DNA from: Ceratobasidium sp. AG-K
Taxonomy: Eukaryota > Basidiomycota > Agaricomycetes > Cantharellales > Ceratobasidiaceae
Assembly: GCA_037039685.1 (NCBI GenBank)
Contig: JAWNGF010000006.1
Coordinates: 1,178,001 to 1,242,000 of the forward strand
DNA length: 64,000 bases
Reading direction: 5' to 3'
The notes beneath the pieces are model-generated. The model was not told where the DNA came from. It did not search any database and saw nothing but the letters and a program-made list of their open reading frames with translations. Each line of letters starts with the position of its first letter. Position 1 is the stretch's first letter. Both the position numbers and the translations under genes were made by a program. This document shows, piece after piece, positions 1-12,479 of the stretch.

Positions 1-2321
1 TGGTGATAAGAATTAAAATCCAAAGCTTTGCCATGGCTTCGATGTGGGAGGAGGCCAGAAATCGGACGCTCGTGTACTCGCACAGCTCGGGCACCAGTGT
101 TTTCGCTAGCGGGACGAGTGTGAGCGGGCGGAACGAACAAAAAACTCAGCTCGTACGAAAGAATGTTCTCGCAAAACGGATCAGATCCTCCGACTACTTT
201 CATACAACTTCGCTGGGAGGTGGAGGGGACGACGGTCACCCCCGAACCGTGGCTTTCTATCCATTCAACCCCCAAATCCCAAGGAGACTGATCAGTCCGA
301 CAAAGCAAAGAAACTCTGCGTAGTCCATTGATGATGAAGCACTTACTCCTCCTGAAAGGTCCGCCCTTGGCTATCGAAACTGAGTACCCTTGGCTCACGA
401 GAAGGATTGCTTCTCATTGGCCGCAGCGTGTTCTACAGAGCCCCGGCACATATGCCGGTGGCGTCTTCGCAGAGTCGGCAGAATTGGCACAGCTAAGTGG
501 AGAAAAGATAATAGTCAATACACTATCAATAGTCGGTTGAAAATAAGCAAACCTGACCAAGGAGGAAACCGGAACACGCCCCATAAAGCAATGCGCTCAC
601 CAAAGTCCTGGTTGCGTTTACAGTAATCTCCACTCGCGAACCGAAAACCAACCATCTCCGAATAAATGCGCCAGACTTGGCTCACTCGCTCTCGAAGCGG
701 CGGTGGATACGGCCAAGAAAGTGGACGATGTCGAGCAGTATAATTCACGCGGTCCGACTGCCGATGCTGCGGTGCGTCATTGCGATGGAGTGCTTCTCGT
801 TATTACATACACCACCGTTGAATAGGCTTCGATACGGCTGTTGGGGTCATTAGTTTCAAGTGCCAAGCAATGGCCGACTTGGACCAAGGCTTGGAAGCGT
901 GGTCACGGTGGATCCCGAAGCCCGAGTAATCAAGCACAGCCATGTGCGTGGTGCCAAGTATGGCGAGGGGGGCGTGTATTCGGCACTGTGGTCAGTGCGA
1001 GCGAGTCTACTCGGGACCGAGGTCGCCCGACTGTTATCTTCAAAGGTAGATTGAGGTTTCGATGGGTTTCATTTCTAGAGTGTTGTAATTCGGGAGTTCG
1101 GGATTTATTGTCGTCAGCGAATATGGGTAGATTGACGGAAGAGATAAAGCTGTCTAGGACCTATCGATCATGTCAAGACGCCTTCTATGCTCTCCACCGT
1201 TTGAAACAGAAGCGCCTTCTTGTTCCTAATTAAGCAACACAAAACGTCAAATCGGCTCTTCCCGATCAAGGAAGAAAGAAAACCAACAGACCTACCGTAC
1301 CAGCACTATCGAACAATACACCACGCTCGTCGCCGCGAACCTCCCGCCCACCAGCCCCGAGTGACTCATCGGATCAGCCGCGCGCTACATTTGGGCAATC
1401 CGGGAAAACGCCCAATGTGTGGCTGTGCTGATCATCGGGAAAAGGTAAACTGTTGACACACATGAGATGAAAGTCGCTATAATTAGACTGTCAGGCCCAA
1501 ATATCACAAGTCATCTGAACGGGCATGACCGAAGAAACATGCACCTCGCGTTTCGAATCAAACCACGGTCGCGAAGAACCAACCTGATACTGCGCCGAAA
1601 TGAGGGGCGCGGGAGTTGGCGGCTCGCTCGCAAATAAAAATTCGAGAACGTCATGTGTACTCGTATTCGGCACAGAAGAAATGTCAGTCGTGTCGGTGTC
1701 GTGATGTGATTAAGGGGCCACGTAAACCCCAAACGACACTCTTGGCGGGAGTTTCGCCGACCTGTGGCAACGCCCGCAGGTACTGGCGTCGGTATCATTC
1801 ACGAGCGGGTGGAATATGCTTCTTCGTACCTCCACTAGAATCATTGCAGGTCACCGGACAAAATCCCGAAACGAAAATTGGCAAGCTATCATTACGGACT
1901 TGAGCGCATCGGAATTCAAGGTGTGAACTCGGAACGTGTAATGAAATGAACGATGTACGTTGCTGAAAAGAGTCGACTCCGCCTGGATCAAAGAAGCCTT
2001 CTCACTTATCGCCATGCGTGAGTCGGTGCAAAAAGTCGGCGGATGCAGGGTGGATATCGTGCACGCCAAGATCGAAGGTCGTCGAGAACAGTGCTGACGT
2101 ACTCTTGGACGCTGCGGAGTACGAGAGCACGACGGCCCACAATGGTAACCTCTTGGGTTACCCTCGATCAACGTCAGACACCGCCACGAGAAGCTGAAGC
2201 CAAGAAGCGAGCCTATTCTTGCTGACAGCTGGGCGCTAGCACTCAGGGTCCTGCCCCCGCACGCCAAGCAGCTCAAGGTTTATCTAGGAGGTCGGACGGC
2301 TGAAACGGTACAATCACAAAC
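1..2321. other. No supportable gene; scattered coding-like fragments
   Basis: No complete gene can be built here. Short stretches read like protein without an initiator or splice structure I can defend: about 661-828 on the plus strand ends in LLVITYTTVE and a stop, about 852-930 reads MADLDQGLEAWSRW, and 1945-2088 reads SAWIKEAFSLIAMRESVQK before a stop. These may be exons of a decayed gene or chance open frames in GC-rich DNA. I recognise none of them. Confidence 0.4.
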
Positions 2322-3445
2322 ATGCCCCCGTTCAAGCATTCGGTGACTCTCGACTCAGTGTTTACGCTTGTCAAGCGTTCTAGGACGCGAGATGACCGAC
2401 CTGGAGCGATGGCGTATCTTCGACAAGAGCTCCCGGCGGGTGTCAACTCGCTCCCGCTTGCTGCGTATGCTTTTATGAGTGGCTATGTGAGTCCAGTCAA
2501 CGCACTAGTCTTTGCGGTAGCTAATTGATTGCAGATCAATGCGCTCTCGTTTATCACTTCTGCTATTTGGTGCGGATTCATGACCGGCAACTCGGTCATG
2601 CTCGGACTCGCCCTCTCCCGCCTCTCGCTCGGCCAACGGCGCGAAGACGCATTTGCAATCAACGACGCTCAAGCATTCACCGCTCTCGTTTGCTTTGTCA
2701 TTGGAATTGCCCTCGCTCGGATCGGCGACTTGTCGATTTGGGCGGCTCCCATTGTATCCGACCCCGAAGACAAACCTCGCCGCTCCAGCGTCGACTGGGC
2801 TGATGCAGCGCCTACCCGAGTCGGTACACCTGTTCCTGGCAAGCCCCGCCTTGTTGTGACCGCTGCGCCTAGTGGGAGCTCGACGCCCAGTCCCACGATG
2901 CTCGCTCCTGTCCCCACCAACCAGTCCGAGGCAGTCAAACCCACGCCTACACCTACACCCGCCTCGTACGCACCCGCCCGAACGCGCCTCTGGCTCCTCA
3001 CCGGCACACTCTTCCAAGCTCTCCTGCTCGTTGGGTCCGGCGTGGCCTCGATGTATGATACTTCCCGCTGGTCCTCTCCCTCTGGGTTCGCCGCTCTGGG
3101 ACTGACGAGTCTGAGTATGGGGTTCCAAGGCGTCATGGCTCACCGCATGGGAAGCGGGTTTGGTGCGACCGTCGTACTGAGCTCGTTGTGGGTCGAGTTG
3201 GTCGGGTCCCCTGGCGGGATCAGGTGGAAAGAGTATAGGGGCGTGCGGGTGTACACCATCTTGTTGTTCATCGTCGGTGGACTTGGTGAGTCTCCTTGCC
3301 CTCTTCTCTCTCCTTGAGCTAACTCGAGTCTACAGTCGGTGGTATTCTGCGAGACCCCAAAGTCCTCGGTGTATCCAACGCACTCTTCGTCGGAGCCGGA
3401 ATGAGAGTTGTCATTGCGTTTGGGTGGCTATTCGTCGCCGCCTAA
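2322..3445 (+). CDS. DUF1275 (YoaK-like) family membrane protein, three exons
   Basis: Exons 2322-2486, 2535-3285 and 3336-3445 join through GTGAGT..TTGCAG and GTGAGT..CTACAG introns of 48 and 50 bp into a 341-residue frame ending in TAA. The N-terminal half has the DUF1275 signature seen in bacterial YoaK and fungal relatives: SGY, then NALSF, then a small-residue membrane helix with MTGNSVMLGLAL. A Pro/Ser/Thr-rich hydrophilic loop (about residues 140-215) separates it from a C-terminal group of helices (LLTGTLFQALLLVGSG, TILLFIVGGLVGG, VIAFGWLFVAA). The family is multi-pass membrane proteins of unproved function, often suggested to be transporters. The frame is intact. The first ATG gives the exon that splices in frame; an earlier start is not excluded. 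Confidence 0.77.
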
Positions 3446-4721
3446 TTTTTCGCTTGCTCTCTTGCTTCGATACCCGTGCACACATACCCCTGTACTACAT
3501 CATTTTCGTTCTTCATTTCGTCTTGTCACCTCATGCTGGGGTTGTTGAACCTCGTTTTGGGGTCATGTCTCATAGATGTGTATTCTCGAGCCTATGGACT
3601 CTCGCATGCCTAGATGTAGCAGTATGCTTTTTGTATTGTAGCTGGTATGCATTCTTGCTTTTTCTTTCTATTGAGATCGTCGGCGGGGGATGCGCGGGAT
3701 ACCAGCACGTGATTGCCAATTAAACAATAGCACGTTGTCAAGCTAAATTTTCTATAGTATTCTCTATCCTCCGCAGCGCGCTATCGTACCATCGAGTCAG
3801 CACCCCGCGCCCGAGCTCACCGGACTAGTCATACAGTAGATAATAACCCCCGCGGTGACTAAAATCCCTCCCCCGCGTCAGTGATCACAATTGGCAATGA
3901 TTTTTCCCAACGTGCGGGGGTTGATCAGTGAAACGTCAACCCTGCAGGATGAAACGTCCAAGCTAATCTCGATGTGTAGGCCAAGCGTTTGAGCGCTCGG
4001 TATCCTCCATAATCAGAGCGGTTTCGGGCTTGGCTCGTGCGTTATTTTTGGTGGTGGTTGAGACCGTGGTTGTCACGAAAAGCGGGCGGTTCTGAGAGCT
4101 TTTGGGATGTCCAGACTCATGGACAACAGCTGTCAAACCAAGTAGATGCCGGACCAGACGAAAGAGTGTGAAATGAAATCGAGCGATTGCGACGGCGCGT
4201 CGTCTCGGTTTGGCAAGTCACTTTGCGCTGAGTGCGATCAAAGGTTGATGCGCGCGCCATGGTGGGGCGTCATTGGACCCGTGTGGCTGTGCTGGAGTGG
4301 TGTGTTTCTCACGACCATATTCATTTGGACCGTCTTGCAATTACATGTTAGTTCTTCTGAGACTTGACAGTGCAAGTGTGCGGAAAGCGGTAGGGTGGTG
4401 TAGAATGGGCTGAGATGAGGTCGGGGATTGGATAGATAGAGACGTCAACGCGGGTGATATACTTTGTCTGGCCGGCTGCTGAGTATCGGTATGTGTCATC
4501 TTCCGGAGCTCTGAGTTGTGAGTAATTCGCTGACAATGTGTAGGATTCGAGAGTCCAGAGGGAACAAGGGGTGTGATTTGTCACCGAGACTATTGGGGCG
4601 CGTCACGATATCCTAAATGTGCATCTCGACGCGTCGGTCAGCTATGCCGCTTAGGTGGTCCGCGGAGGGCAGAAATTGTCGCTTCACGACTGTTAAGGAG
4701 TTGCGTAGGACGAGGGAGTGG
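3446..4721. other. Intergenic, no gene recognised
   Basis: This is the 3' region of the DUF1275 gene and spacer. A 73-codon frame at 4146-4367 with one hydrophobic stretch near its end is the only notable open frame; it has no neighbour, splice or family support and I do not call it a gene. Confidence 0.5.
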
Positions 4722-4727
4722 TATAAA
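4722..4727 (+). promoter_or_regulatory. TATA box of the decayed oxalate decarboxylase gene
   Basis: TATAAA lies 78 bp before the position of the lost initiator codon of the oxalate decarboxylase relic, a normal spacing for a fungal promoter. Assigned by position only. Confidence 0.45.
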
Positions 4728-4799
4728 TGGTGGAGCTGGTGCGTAGTCAAGGTCAAAGCTCACACGATTCAATCCACTAAGCAACTGATCCACCACCTC

Positions 4800-5963
4800 A
4801 TAGCTACGATATTTACTCCTCTCCTCGCTCTCGTCGCCTATGCCTCTGCCGCTTCAGCCGGCACGTCCCTCGCATCTACCACAACATCCACCACAGCACA
4901 GAACTCGACTTCCAGTGCCCCATCGGCCACACCGACCGTCGCCTGCTCCTCGGACGATCCAAACGGCTCTCTGTTGAACCAATTCCAAAACGGTACACCC
5001 GAGCCTGAGCGCAGGACAGCTGGAGCAGGCGTTCTTGGACCTCAGAATATCCCGCTCGAGAGGGAGAGTCCGTTTTTTTGGCGCCTTCGAGTACGGATAG
5101 TGGTCCTGTGTAGGTTGGTGTTTATTTGAAGTTTAGGATAGAGACTCACCGGCGGTCCAGTGAGAATTCCAAGTGGCTGTTTGCGCTTTCGCACCATCGG
5201 GTTCAGGATGGAGGATGGGTGCATCAGCAAAATGGTGGGTGGAGTCGTAATAAATTGTAAGTCGCACAACCTGATGTGGGTAGTTCACGATATGCCTTTG
5301 GCGACAGCGATGGCCGGTGTCAACATGCGCCTGAAAGCAGGTGGTATTTGGTGAGTGGATATGGGCTCTGTGAGGGTAAGTTCCTCACGCCCTTGATAGT
5401 GAAATGCATTGGCACCTGACTGCCGAGGTGAGTTTTTGGAATATTCATTATTTGAGCTCAGTTCTGACGGCTGGGATGTAGTGGGGATATACCATAGCTG
5501 TGAGCACAAATTTGCAGGTTCCCGTGAGAGTGAGCATAGCTGACCATTTTTTAGCCGGTCGACAGGGGGGTTGCCGTGTGAACGCCGTTGACCAGCTGGG
5601 GCGCAATTATTTGACCGACGTGGTGCGTCATTAACTTCTGATCTATCTGAGTAGCACCTTACTATTGCTCGTATTCTGCTAGGCTATGTTCCTCCCTCGT
5701 TTGGCCATTACGTCGGGAACATCGGAAATACCACTATGAAATACTTAGAAATCTTCAACTCGAATATCTATGAGGATATCAGCCTTAACCAGTGACTGGC
5801 GCTCACTCCCCCAGATATCGTCAAGGTTAGTCCAGACTCGGGCTGATTAAGAGCACATGTATTGATGCATGCGTTATTTTAAGCACATCTGCAACTTGAC
5901 GATGAGACTATCTATCAGTTGCAGAAGGTCAAGCCGATCGTTGTTAGTCCTGGGACGCGGTGA
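4800..5963 (+). pseudogene. Oxalate decarboxylase (bicupin) pseudogene with internal deletion
   Basis: The relic matches secreted fungal oxalate decarboxylases, Mn bicupins that convert oxalate to formate and CO2. In order: a signal-peptide-like run (LLALVAYASAASA) after an ATA where ATG is expected; LNQFQNGTPEPERR; KWLFALSHHRVQDGGW; MPLATAMAGVNMRLKAGG; the first-cupin metal motif EMHWHLTAE (two His and Glu kept); AVDQLGRNYLTDV; then directly GYVPPSFGHYVGNIGNTT, EIFNSNIYEDISLNQ and the C-terminal KAHLQLDDETIYQLQKVKP. Short introns separate the blocks. Damage visible: lost start codon, a T-run frameshift near 5075, TGA in place of Trp after SLNQ (near 5795), and loss of everything between the middle of cupin 1 and the end of cupin 2, including the second metal-binding set. 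It cannot encode an active enzyme. Family identity is strong from memory of the family motifs. Confidence 0.85.
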
Positions 5964-6462
5964 AGTAATGCGATTATCAGAACAAAGTGGATTGGATACA
6001 TGATGTGAAGAGCAGTAGACACGAAACCATCTCGAAGACAATGAATAGTATATTGTTGCGTGAAGGGCCTTGTATTGGAGCGACTTTATTCAGACCAGGC
6101 CATTGCATAGGTCCAGAAACGAAGAAATCGTACTTGTAGCCTCAACTTGCCCCGGTCCGTGAAAAAATAGAGAATCTGCATGACAGCTTATAGATGCATA
6201 TACGCCGACCCGTCTTTGTTGCTGGCCTTACGAAACATGGTTAAGCTTCATTGACAGGGATCAATTTAGCTTCCTACGGCACTTCATAAATTATGATCAT
6301 ATACTGCAAATATCTAGCGTGGGGCTCTTTACCATAGTTTATCAAGACAACAACATGGTGCTGTACAGGAGCATTGTCAGGGGGAAAGCAGTGCAGTTTG
6401 ATTGGATCATCTGGGAAACATCACTCTGCGGCCAGCGCCTTCAGTCAGCCACCGATAGTAAA
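5964..6462. other. Spacer before the plus-strand NLR gene
   Basis: Nothing recognised. It contains the 3' end of the oxalate decarboxylase relic and presumably the promoter of the NLR gene that starts at 6463. Confidence 0.4.
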
Positions 6463-9400
6463 ATGAGTTCCCCTTCTCCAAAAGCAAAGTCCGGCTTTCG
6501 CAAGTTCGTACGCAAAAAATTGGACGAGGCGTTTAAACACACGCCTAGCCACACCCCGTGTCCACGACCCGCGTCGCCAAGTGCACTCTTGCAACCTCCG
6601 CGTTTCGAGCTTGGTCTGTCGGCCGATCCTGCATCCGCGCACACACCCGCATCGGGAGTAGGCCAAAAACCAACATTGATGCCGGCAGGGCCATTCGCAG
6701 CTCAGCCAACGCAGCCATCTACTAGTATGGTCCTTGGTGGCGTGTGGATAGGACTTGAATCTGCGCTGTGCATTTTGCGTGAAAGCGCTCAGTTGTTCCC
6801 TCCCATCCAATCCGCCCTTAGCTCGTTTATCAATTGTCTCGACCTTGTACAGGTATGTACATTCGTTAAATATTGGCCCATCAGAGAAAAGTTAAGGTTT
6901 CTATAAATAGAATGCCCCCACAAATTACAAAGAGAGAGAGGAGTTGGCCTTGGAACTGACCGCTCTGATCGCTCTACTTACAGGGCATTTGAAGCAATCG
7001 ACGTCTGCGCGGATGTCAGAGGCAGTTGCGAATGTCGCTCGGTGAGTAGGAACATTAGTTGACAGGGTTATACCTAATGCCGCCCGCAGCGCGATTGAAA
7101 CACAAGCTAAGATGATCGAGGCTAAGCGACTTCGAGGTGCCGGCCCGCGATTGCTGGGTGCAAGCGCAGACGAGGGGGACATCAGTAATTGCTATCGCCG
7201 AATTGGGTCATTGTTTCAGCGGCTACATGTAGGTATGATGCCAGGGGTTATTGGGTGCCAACTAAGTGTCTAACAGGCCGACGCGAATCTGAGCATGTGG
7301 AACATTGTGAACGATCAAATGGCGGTGCGTGTATTCTTGCCGGACTTTCCACTGCTCAACGGAATCTCTGTCTGATAGAACACGCGACTCGAGGGACTGA
7401 CCCCAGTGAAACTTGCAAATTACAACTCTAGACTATCCACCGCCATCAGCAGACGTACCTGTACTACTGGCACCCGTACTACCATACTTTCCGGGCTAAA
7501 CCTTTGGTCGAACGACACCTCGCTAGTGGATATATACTGGATGAACGGCATGGCTGGCACTGGCAAGACCACTATTGCATGCACCTTCTCCGAAGCCCTG
7601 GAACAGCGGAAGCAGCTCGCTGCTAGCTTCTTTTGCACACGGACCTCGCCCGAATGTCGGGAGGTTTCCAGGATCATACCAACAATCGCTTACCAGATCG
7701 CACGCTATTCCATCCCATTCCAGTCCACCCTCTGCGAACTGCTTCAGCAGGACCCTGACGCCGGCGCAAAGAGTATCACGAAGCAGTTCGAGCTACTGCT
7801 CAAGGAGCCTCTGAAAAATGTCAAGGATGCACTACCAAGCAACCTGGTAGTGGTGATCGACGCACTCGATGAGTGCAATAACATGCGTGAAGTCGAGCTG
7901 TTGCTATCCATCCTTCTCAAAAACGTGAATGATATACCAATCAAGTTCTTCGTGACCAGCCGACCCGAACCAGAGATATACAATCGCATGCAGACTGGAG
8001 GTCAGGGTGCCCGAACTGTGCTGCATTTGCACGAGGTCGAAAAGTCATTTGTAGAAAAGGACATCGAGCTATATCTGGAGGCAGAGCTGGAGCCTATGAC
8101 GCCCACTTTTTCACAGATTAAGGAGGTCGCGAAACGGTCCGGGACACTGTTCATTTACGCTGCCACCCTCGTACGCTATATTCAACCCCACAGGCCTCAA
8201 TCGAACCCACATCGACGTCTCCAGTCTGTGATTTCTAGGACTTCAGCGCCTGCCAAGCAACATACGGCAATCAATGAGCTTTACATGACGGTGCTAAATG
8301 AGGCGTTCGGGGACGGGCTAGATGACGACGAGGTGGAATATATGCGCCTCGTAATTAGAACAGTGGTCTGTGCACAGGTGCCTATTTCAATCGCAACTCT
8401 TACTGTGCTGTCCGGACTGGATGATGAACAGCAAGTACTGGCAGCTTTGCAGCCACTCCGACCGGTCCTCCATGTCTCGGAGGCGAACAGTTTGGTGTCC
8501 ACTCTGCATACCTCGTTTCCTGATTTTATACTCGACACCACTCGTTCTGGGGCGTACTCATGCAGCTTGCCCACCCATAACGCGTCACTTGCTCACCGTT
8601 GCTTCAAAATAATGGAGTCGCAGCTGCGGTTTAATATCTGTCACTTGGAGTCATCATATGTGCCTGATTGCGAAGTGGAAAACCTGGATGAGCGGATAAA
8701 TCAAACCATATCTTCGACACTGTTGTATGCATGTCGGTACTGGGGTGATCACTTACGAGAAACCAATTACTCGAGCTTGCAACTCACTATGTTGGAGGAT
8801 TTTCTTGCCAATCGGCTACTTTTCTGGATGGAAGTGCTGAACTTGATCCAGGAGATGAGAAAAGGTGTGGAAGTCCTGACGAAGATCAAGGCGTGGTTGC
8901 CAGTGAGTCGGCCGTCGCGGATCTCACACGTGGGGAACTCAATCGTGCTTAACTGCCTTAGATTGGTGTTACGTACGCCAGCGGGGGAAAGCAAGTTGAA
9001 GATGCCCGGAAATTTGTCACGACTTTTGCAAGCAATCCGGTTTCACAGAGCACCCCGCACCTCTACATCTCGCTGTTGCCATTTTGTCCGAAATCCAGCT
9101 TTGTTTTCAACCAGTACTACTGGAGGATGAAGGGACTGATCGATGTGACAGGAACAGCGATGGAAAGAAGAGAAACGGCAGCGTTAGCGAGCTGGAGCGC
9201 CGAGTCTTACGTATATTCAGTCGCCTATTCGCTGGATGGAGGAGCCGCGTTGTCCACGGATGCAAGGATGGATATGTTGTTACACGTAACGCACACGACG
9301 GCGCACTGTTTTCAACCCTATGTATTGAACCCACTAGCGGAGTTTGTGCAGTTGAGTATTCACCTGACGGCACTCGCATTGCCTCTGGGTGTGACGATGG

Positions 9401-11219
9401 CACCATCCGCATGTGGAGTGCATATGACGGCGCGCTCATTATTGGCCCGCTTCAGGGCCACGTTGGCCAGGTCCTTTCTCTAGCATATTCGCCCGATGGC
9501 GCATTGATTATTTCTGGCGGAGACGACTGTGTTATCCGAGTCTGGGATGCCTTGGTAGGTGCGTTATTTGCTGGCCCACTCGAAGGCCACTCTGGGTCAA
9601 TCTTTTCGGTTACATATTCACCCGACGGTACTCGAATCGCCTCTGGATCCGATGATAGCACCATCCGAGTATGGGACGTACAAAGTTGGATTTCCATTGC
9701 CGCCCCGATGAGAGGCCACACTGGCGGGGTTAGGTCGGTTGATTACTCGCCTGACGGTATCTGTATTGCCTCGGGGTCTAACGACCACACTATTCGAGTG
9801 TGGAATGCGCAGAACGGCGCACTTGTGATTGATCCACTCAAAGGCCATACTGGCCCGGTGTGCTCGGTTGCATATTCGCCCGATGGTGCTCGTATTATCT
9901 CTGGATCTGCAGATTGTACAATCAGGGTCTGGGATGCGTACAGCGGCGCGTTTATCCTTGGGCCTCTTGAGGGACACACAGACTGCATCTGGGCAGTTGC
10001 ACATTCACCCAATGACGCCCGAATTATCTCTGGGTCCTTCGATAAGACTGTTCGAGTTTGGGATGTTGCTTGTGGTGCACTCATTGCCGGAGATCCCAGA
10101 GGCCATACTGAGCAATTCCGCTCGGTTGCTTGCTCGCCTGACAGTACTCGCATCGTGTCTGGCTCCATGAATGGGACTGCTGAGGTGAGAAGCGCACGCG
10201 ATGGCGCGTTAACCGTTGGCCCACTACGGGGTCACGCTGAATGCGTCGAATCGGTTGCATATTCCCCTGATGGCACTCAAGTTGCTTCCGGCTCCTCTGA
10301 TAACACCATTCTCATCTGGAGTGCACATACCGGCGTACTAATTGCTGGTCCACTGACTGGCCACGTTGATAGGGTATCTTCTGTCGTGTATTCACCGGAT
10401 GGTACGCGAATTGCCTCCGGTTCTGCTGATCACACTATCCGAGTATGGAGCATACAAGACGGTACGCTCGCCATAGGCCCACTCGAGGGCCACACCAACT
10501 CCATCACGTCCGTTGCGTACTCACCTGACGGCGATCGTATCGTCTCTGGCTCCTACGATCACACCGTCCGAGTATGGAATGCACATGACGGTAAACCTGC
10601 TGCCGACCCTTTTGAGGGTCATGATAACATAGTCTACTCAGTTGCGTATTCACCAGACGGTACTTGCATCGCTTCCGCGTCTGGTGACCTGACTATCCGA
10701 GTATGGAATGCCTACGACGGAACGCTTGTCATTGGTCCGCTCCGAGGTCCTGCTCCCTTCATGTCGGTGTCATATTCGCCTGACGGAACTCGTATGGCCT
10801 CTGGGTCCTATGATAGCACCATTCGACTATGGGACGCACGCAATGGTACACTCATTAGTGGCCCACTTGATGGCCACACAGGTTGGGTGGGTTCGGTTCT
10901 ATACACACCTGATGGCACTGGCATAGTATCTTGCTCTGATGATTACACCATCCGAGTATGGCGAGGACAAGGGACGTTGATTGACAATAACCATCCCCTC
11001 ACCACAAGGCGTAATCTTCCCAGCTCGGGCGACTTGAAGGATGGATGGGTTCTCGGTTTCAATTCTAGATTGCTCTTTTGGATGCCACCCGAGCTCCAGC
11101 ATATACCCATCTCTTCTACGCTTTGCTGTCCGCTGGTTATTGGTCGAACAGGGACTTTGCGTTTCAATTATGACAACCTCTTCCTTGGCGGGAATTGGGC
11201 TCAATGTTATCAACCATGA
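6463..11219 (+). CDS. NACHT-WD40 NLR (HET-E-like); one-base frameshift between the two halves
   Basis: Predicted exons 6463-6852, 6911-7041, 7090-7228, 7277-7324, 7379-8902 and 8962 onward; all junctions keep frame. The start is the Met of MSSPSPKAKSGFRKF; the open frame reaching up to 6319 has no support. The N-terminal ~240 residues form a helical region. NACHT has Walker A GMAGTGKT (about residues 293-300) and Walker B LVVVIDALDEC (about 392-402). After a winged-helix/linker region come 14 WD40 repeats with the SVAYSPDGTRIASGS..TIRVW pattern, enough for two seven-bladed propellers, and the usual C-terminal tail with a final YQP. Proteins of this class control heterokaryon or non-self responses: the NTPase domain is a switch and WD40 the sensor. 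Oddity: near 9245-9252 the frame shifts by one missing base inside the first WD40 blade (after YSLDGG, before VVHGCKDGY). If real, the product stops after the NACHT part and the propeller is not made; a base-calling error is the alternative. Total intended length is about 1,500 residues. Confidence 0.85.
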
Positions 11220-12479
11220 TGATAGTTTTCGAATATGATATTTCTGAGACATTTCTGTTCTTGGTTCCCTATTCTACAGTTGGCTTCATACGTACCAAAT
11301 TTGAAAGAGAGCTGATGTGGAAGGTATCCGGTACCACATGTATGCTGCTTTACAGCTTATACTTTCTTGGCTTAAATATTTTGAAATCCACATTAGCCCT
11401 TTTCACTGATAGCATGTGTTAGACGGCGTATGGACTGCATTTGCTGAGAGTAACCAATTATGATAACGCGTTGAGAATACATGTAAACGCGTTACACAGA
11501 AACACGTAAGTTAGGTCACAAATAATATCTTGACCTAGCTCCGTCTTACCTTATGATAATTTGACCTCTTGTATTTTACTCGTTCACCACCTACGCGCAT
11601 GAACAGAAATTAGTGGTTCAATAGGACATATATGCGCTCTGCGAAACAATACATTTGATCAGGATTGCCACGACAGCGCATGCGTTGGTGAGTCAATCGT
11701 ACGTCGATGTATCGAGATGAGCAATGGCTGCCAAGGTTCAAAATACCCGATGGAGCCATTTTGAGCCTTGAAATAATCGTGTTGAGACTAGTAACAGTTT
11801 GTATATACTGAATCGAACACGTAGCTATATGAGTATCTCTTATGTGTCTCTGGGCTCGGGGACAGGGGTGTGCCGTTCCGGACGGGCAACCGTGAATGAC
11901 GTTTGGGGGTAACCGCCCCTTGCGACGCCACTGGCGGGTTTCTGCCCACCGGTCGCGAGCTACTCTGACCTCCTTTGGTGTCTGCCCTCTGGAGACGAGT
12001 CCCGCTCGCGCCTCGGTGACACTAGAACCCCCATCCGCCCGCTACGACGGATGTTCCGGACCTTCTGGCACCGAGCAGCAACGGTATGCGTGGTCATGGT
12101 TGCCGGAGCACCACGATACTGAATCCTAAGTGTGTACTGTTGACTCTGTACCAACACATATTGCTTCCAGATAGATGCTTCTTTCCCGAGTAGGAATTAC
12201 TGCGTCTTATCACAGCATATACATCAAATCATTCGTATACATTTGCTTTCCTCCTGCTCTACATCGCTAAGATAGCTTTGAGTATCGAGACGTTCTTGTA
12301 TAACCCTCAATGAATCGCCCGTCTATTCGGTCGCCCGAAGCCTTGAGATTATCCGCTAAAGCGCAGCATGAAGCAGCGCATTGAGATCAGCGCATGTAGT
12401 GTATCGATGCGAGAAGAATCACGATACACAAAAAACCAGCATCAAGCATATCACGTCGCAAAGCGAAAGATACATGCAA
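11220..12479. other. Convergent spacer between two NLR genes
   Basis: This separates the 3' ends of the plus-strand NLR and the minus-strand NLR pseudogene. It is AT-rich except for a GC-rich island at about 11850-12130 with a 77-codon frame and no recognisable domain. No RNA gene or transposon end was seen. Confidence 0.45.

Noticed and set aside
841..1233. 130-codon plus-strand frame
   Set aside because: Overlaps two other coding-like frames, unusual composition, no splice or family support.
4146..4367. 73-codon frame with one hydrophobic stretch
   Set aside because: Single short frame without support from composition, splicing or neighbours.
4617..4799. Upstream in-frame extension of the oxalate decarboxylase relic
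   Set aside because: It crosses the TATA box and gives no signal peptide; the real start was most likely the codon that is now ATA at 4800.
6319..6462. Earlier start for the plus-strand NLR
   Set aside because: The extension has no similarity to NLR N-termini; the Met at 6463 fits the basic N-terminal region better.
11896..12129. 77-codon frame in a GC-rich island
   Set aside because: No recognisable domain, no introns and no promoter; open by composition.
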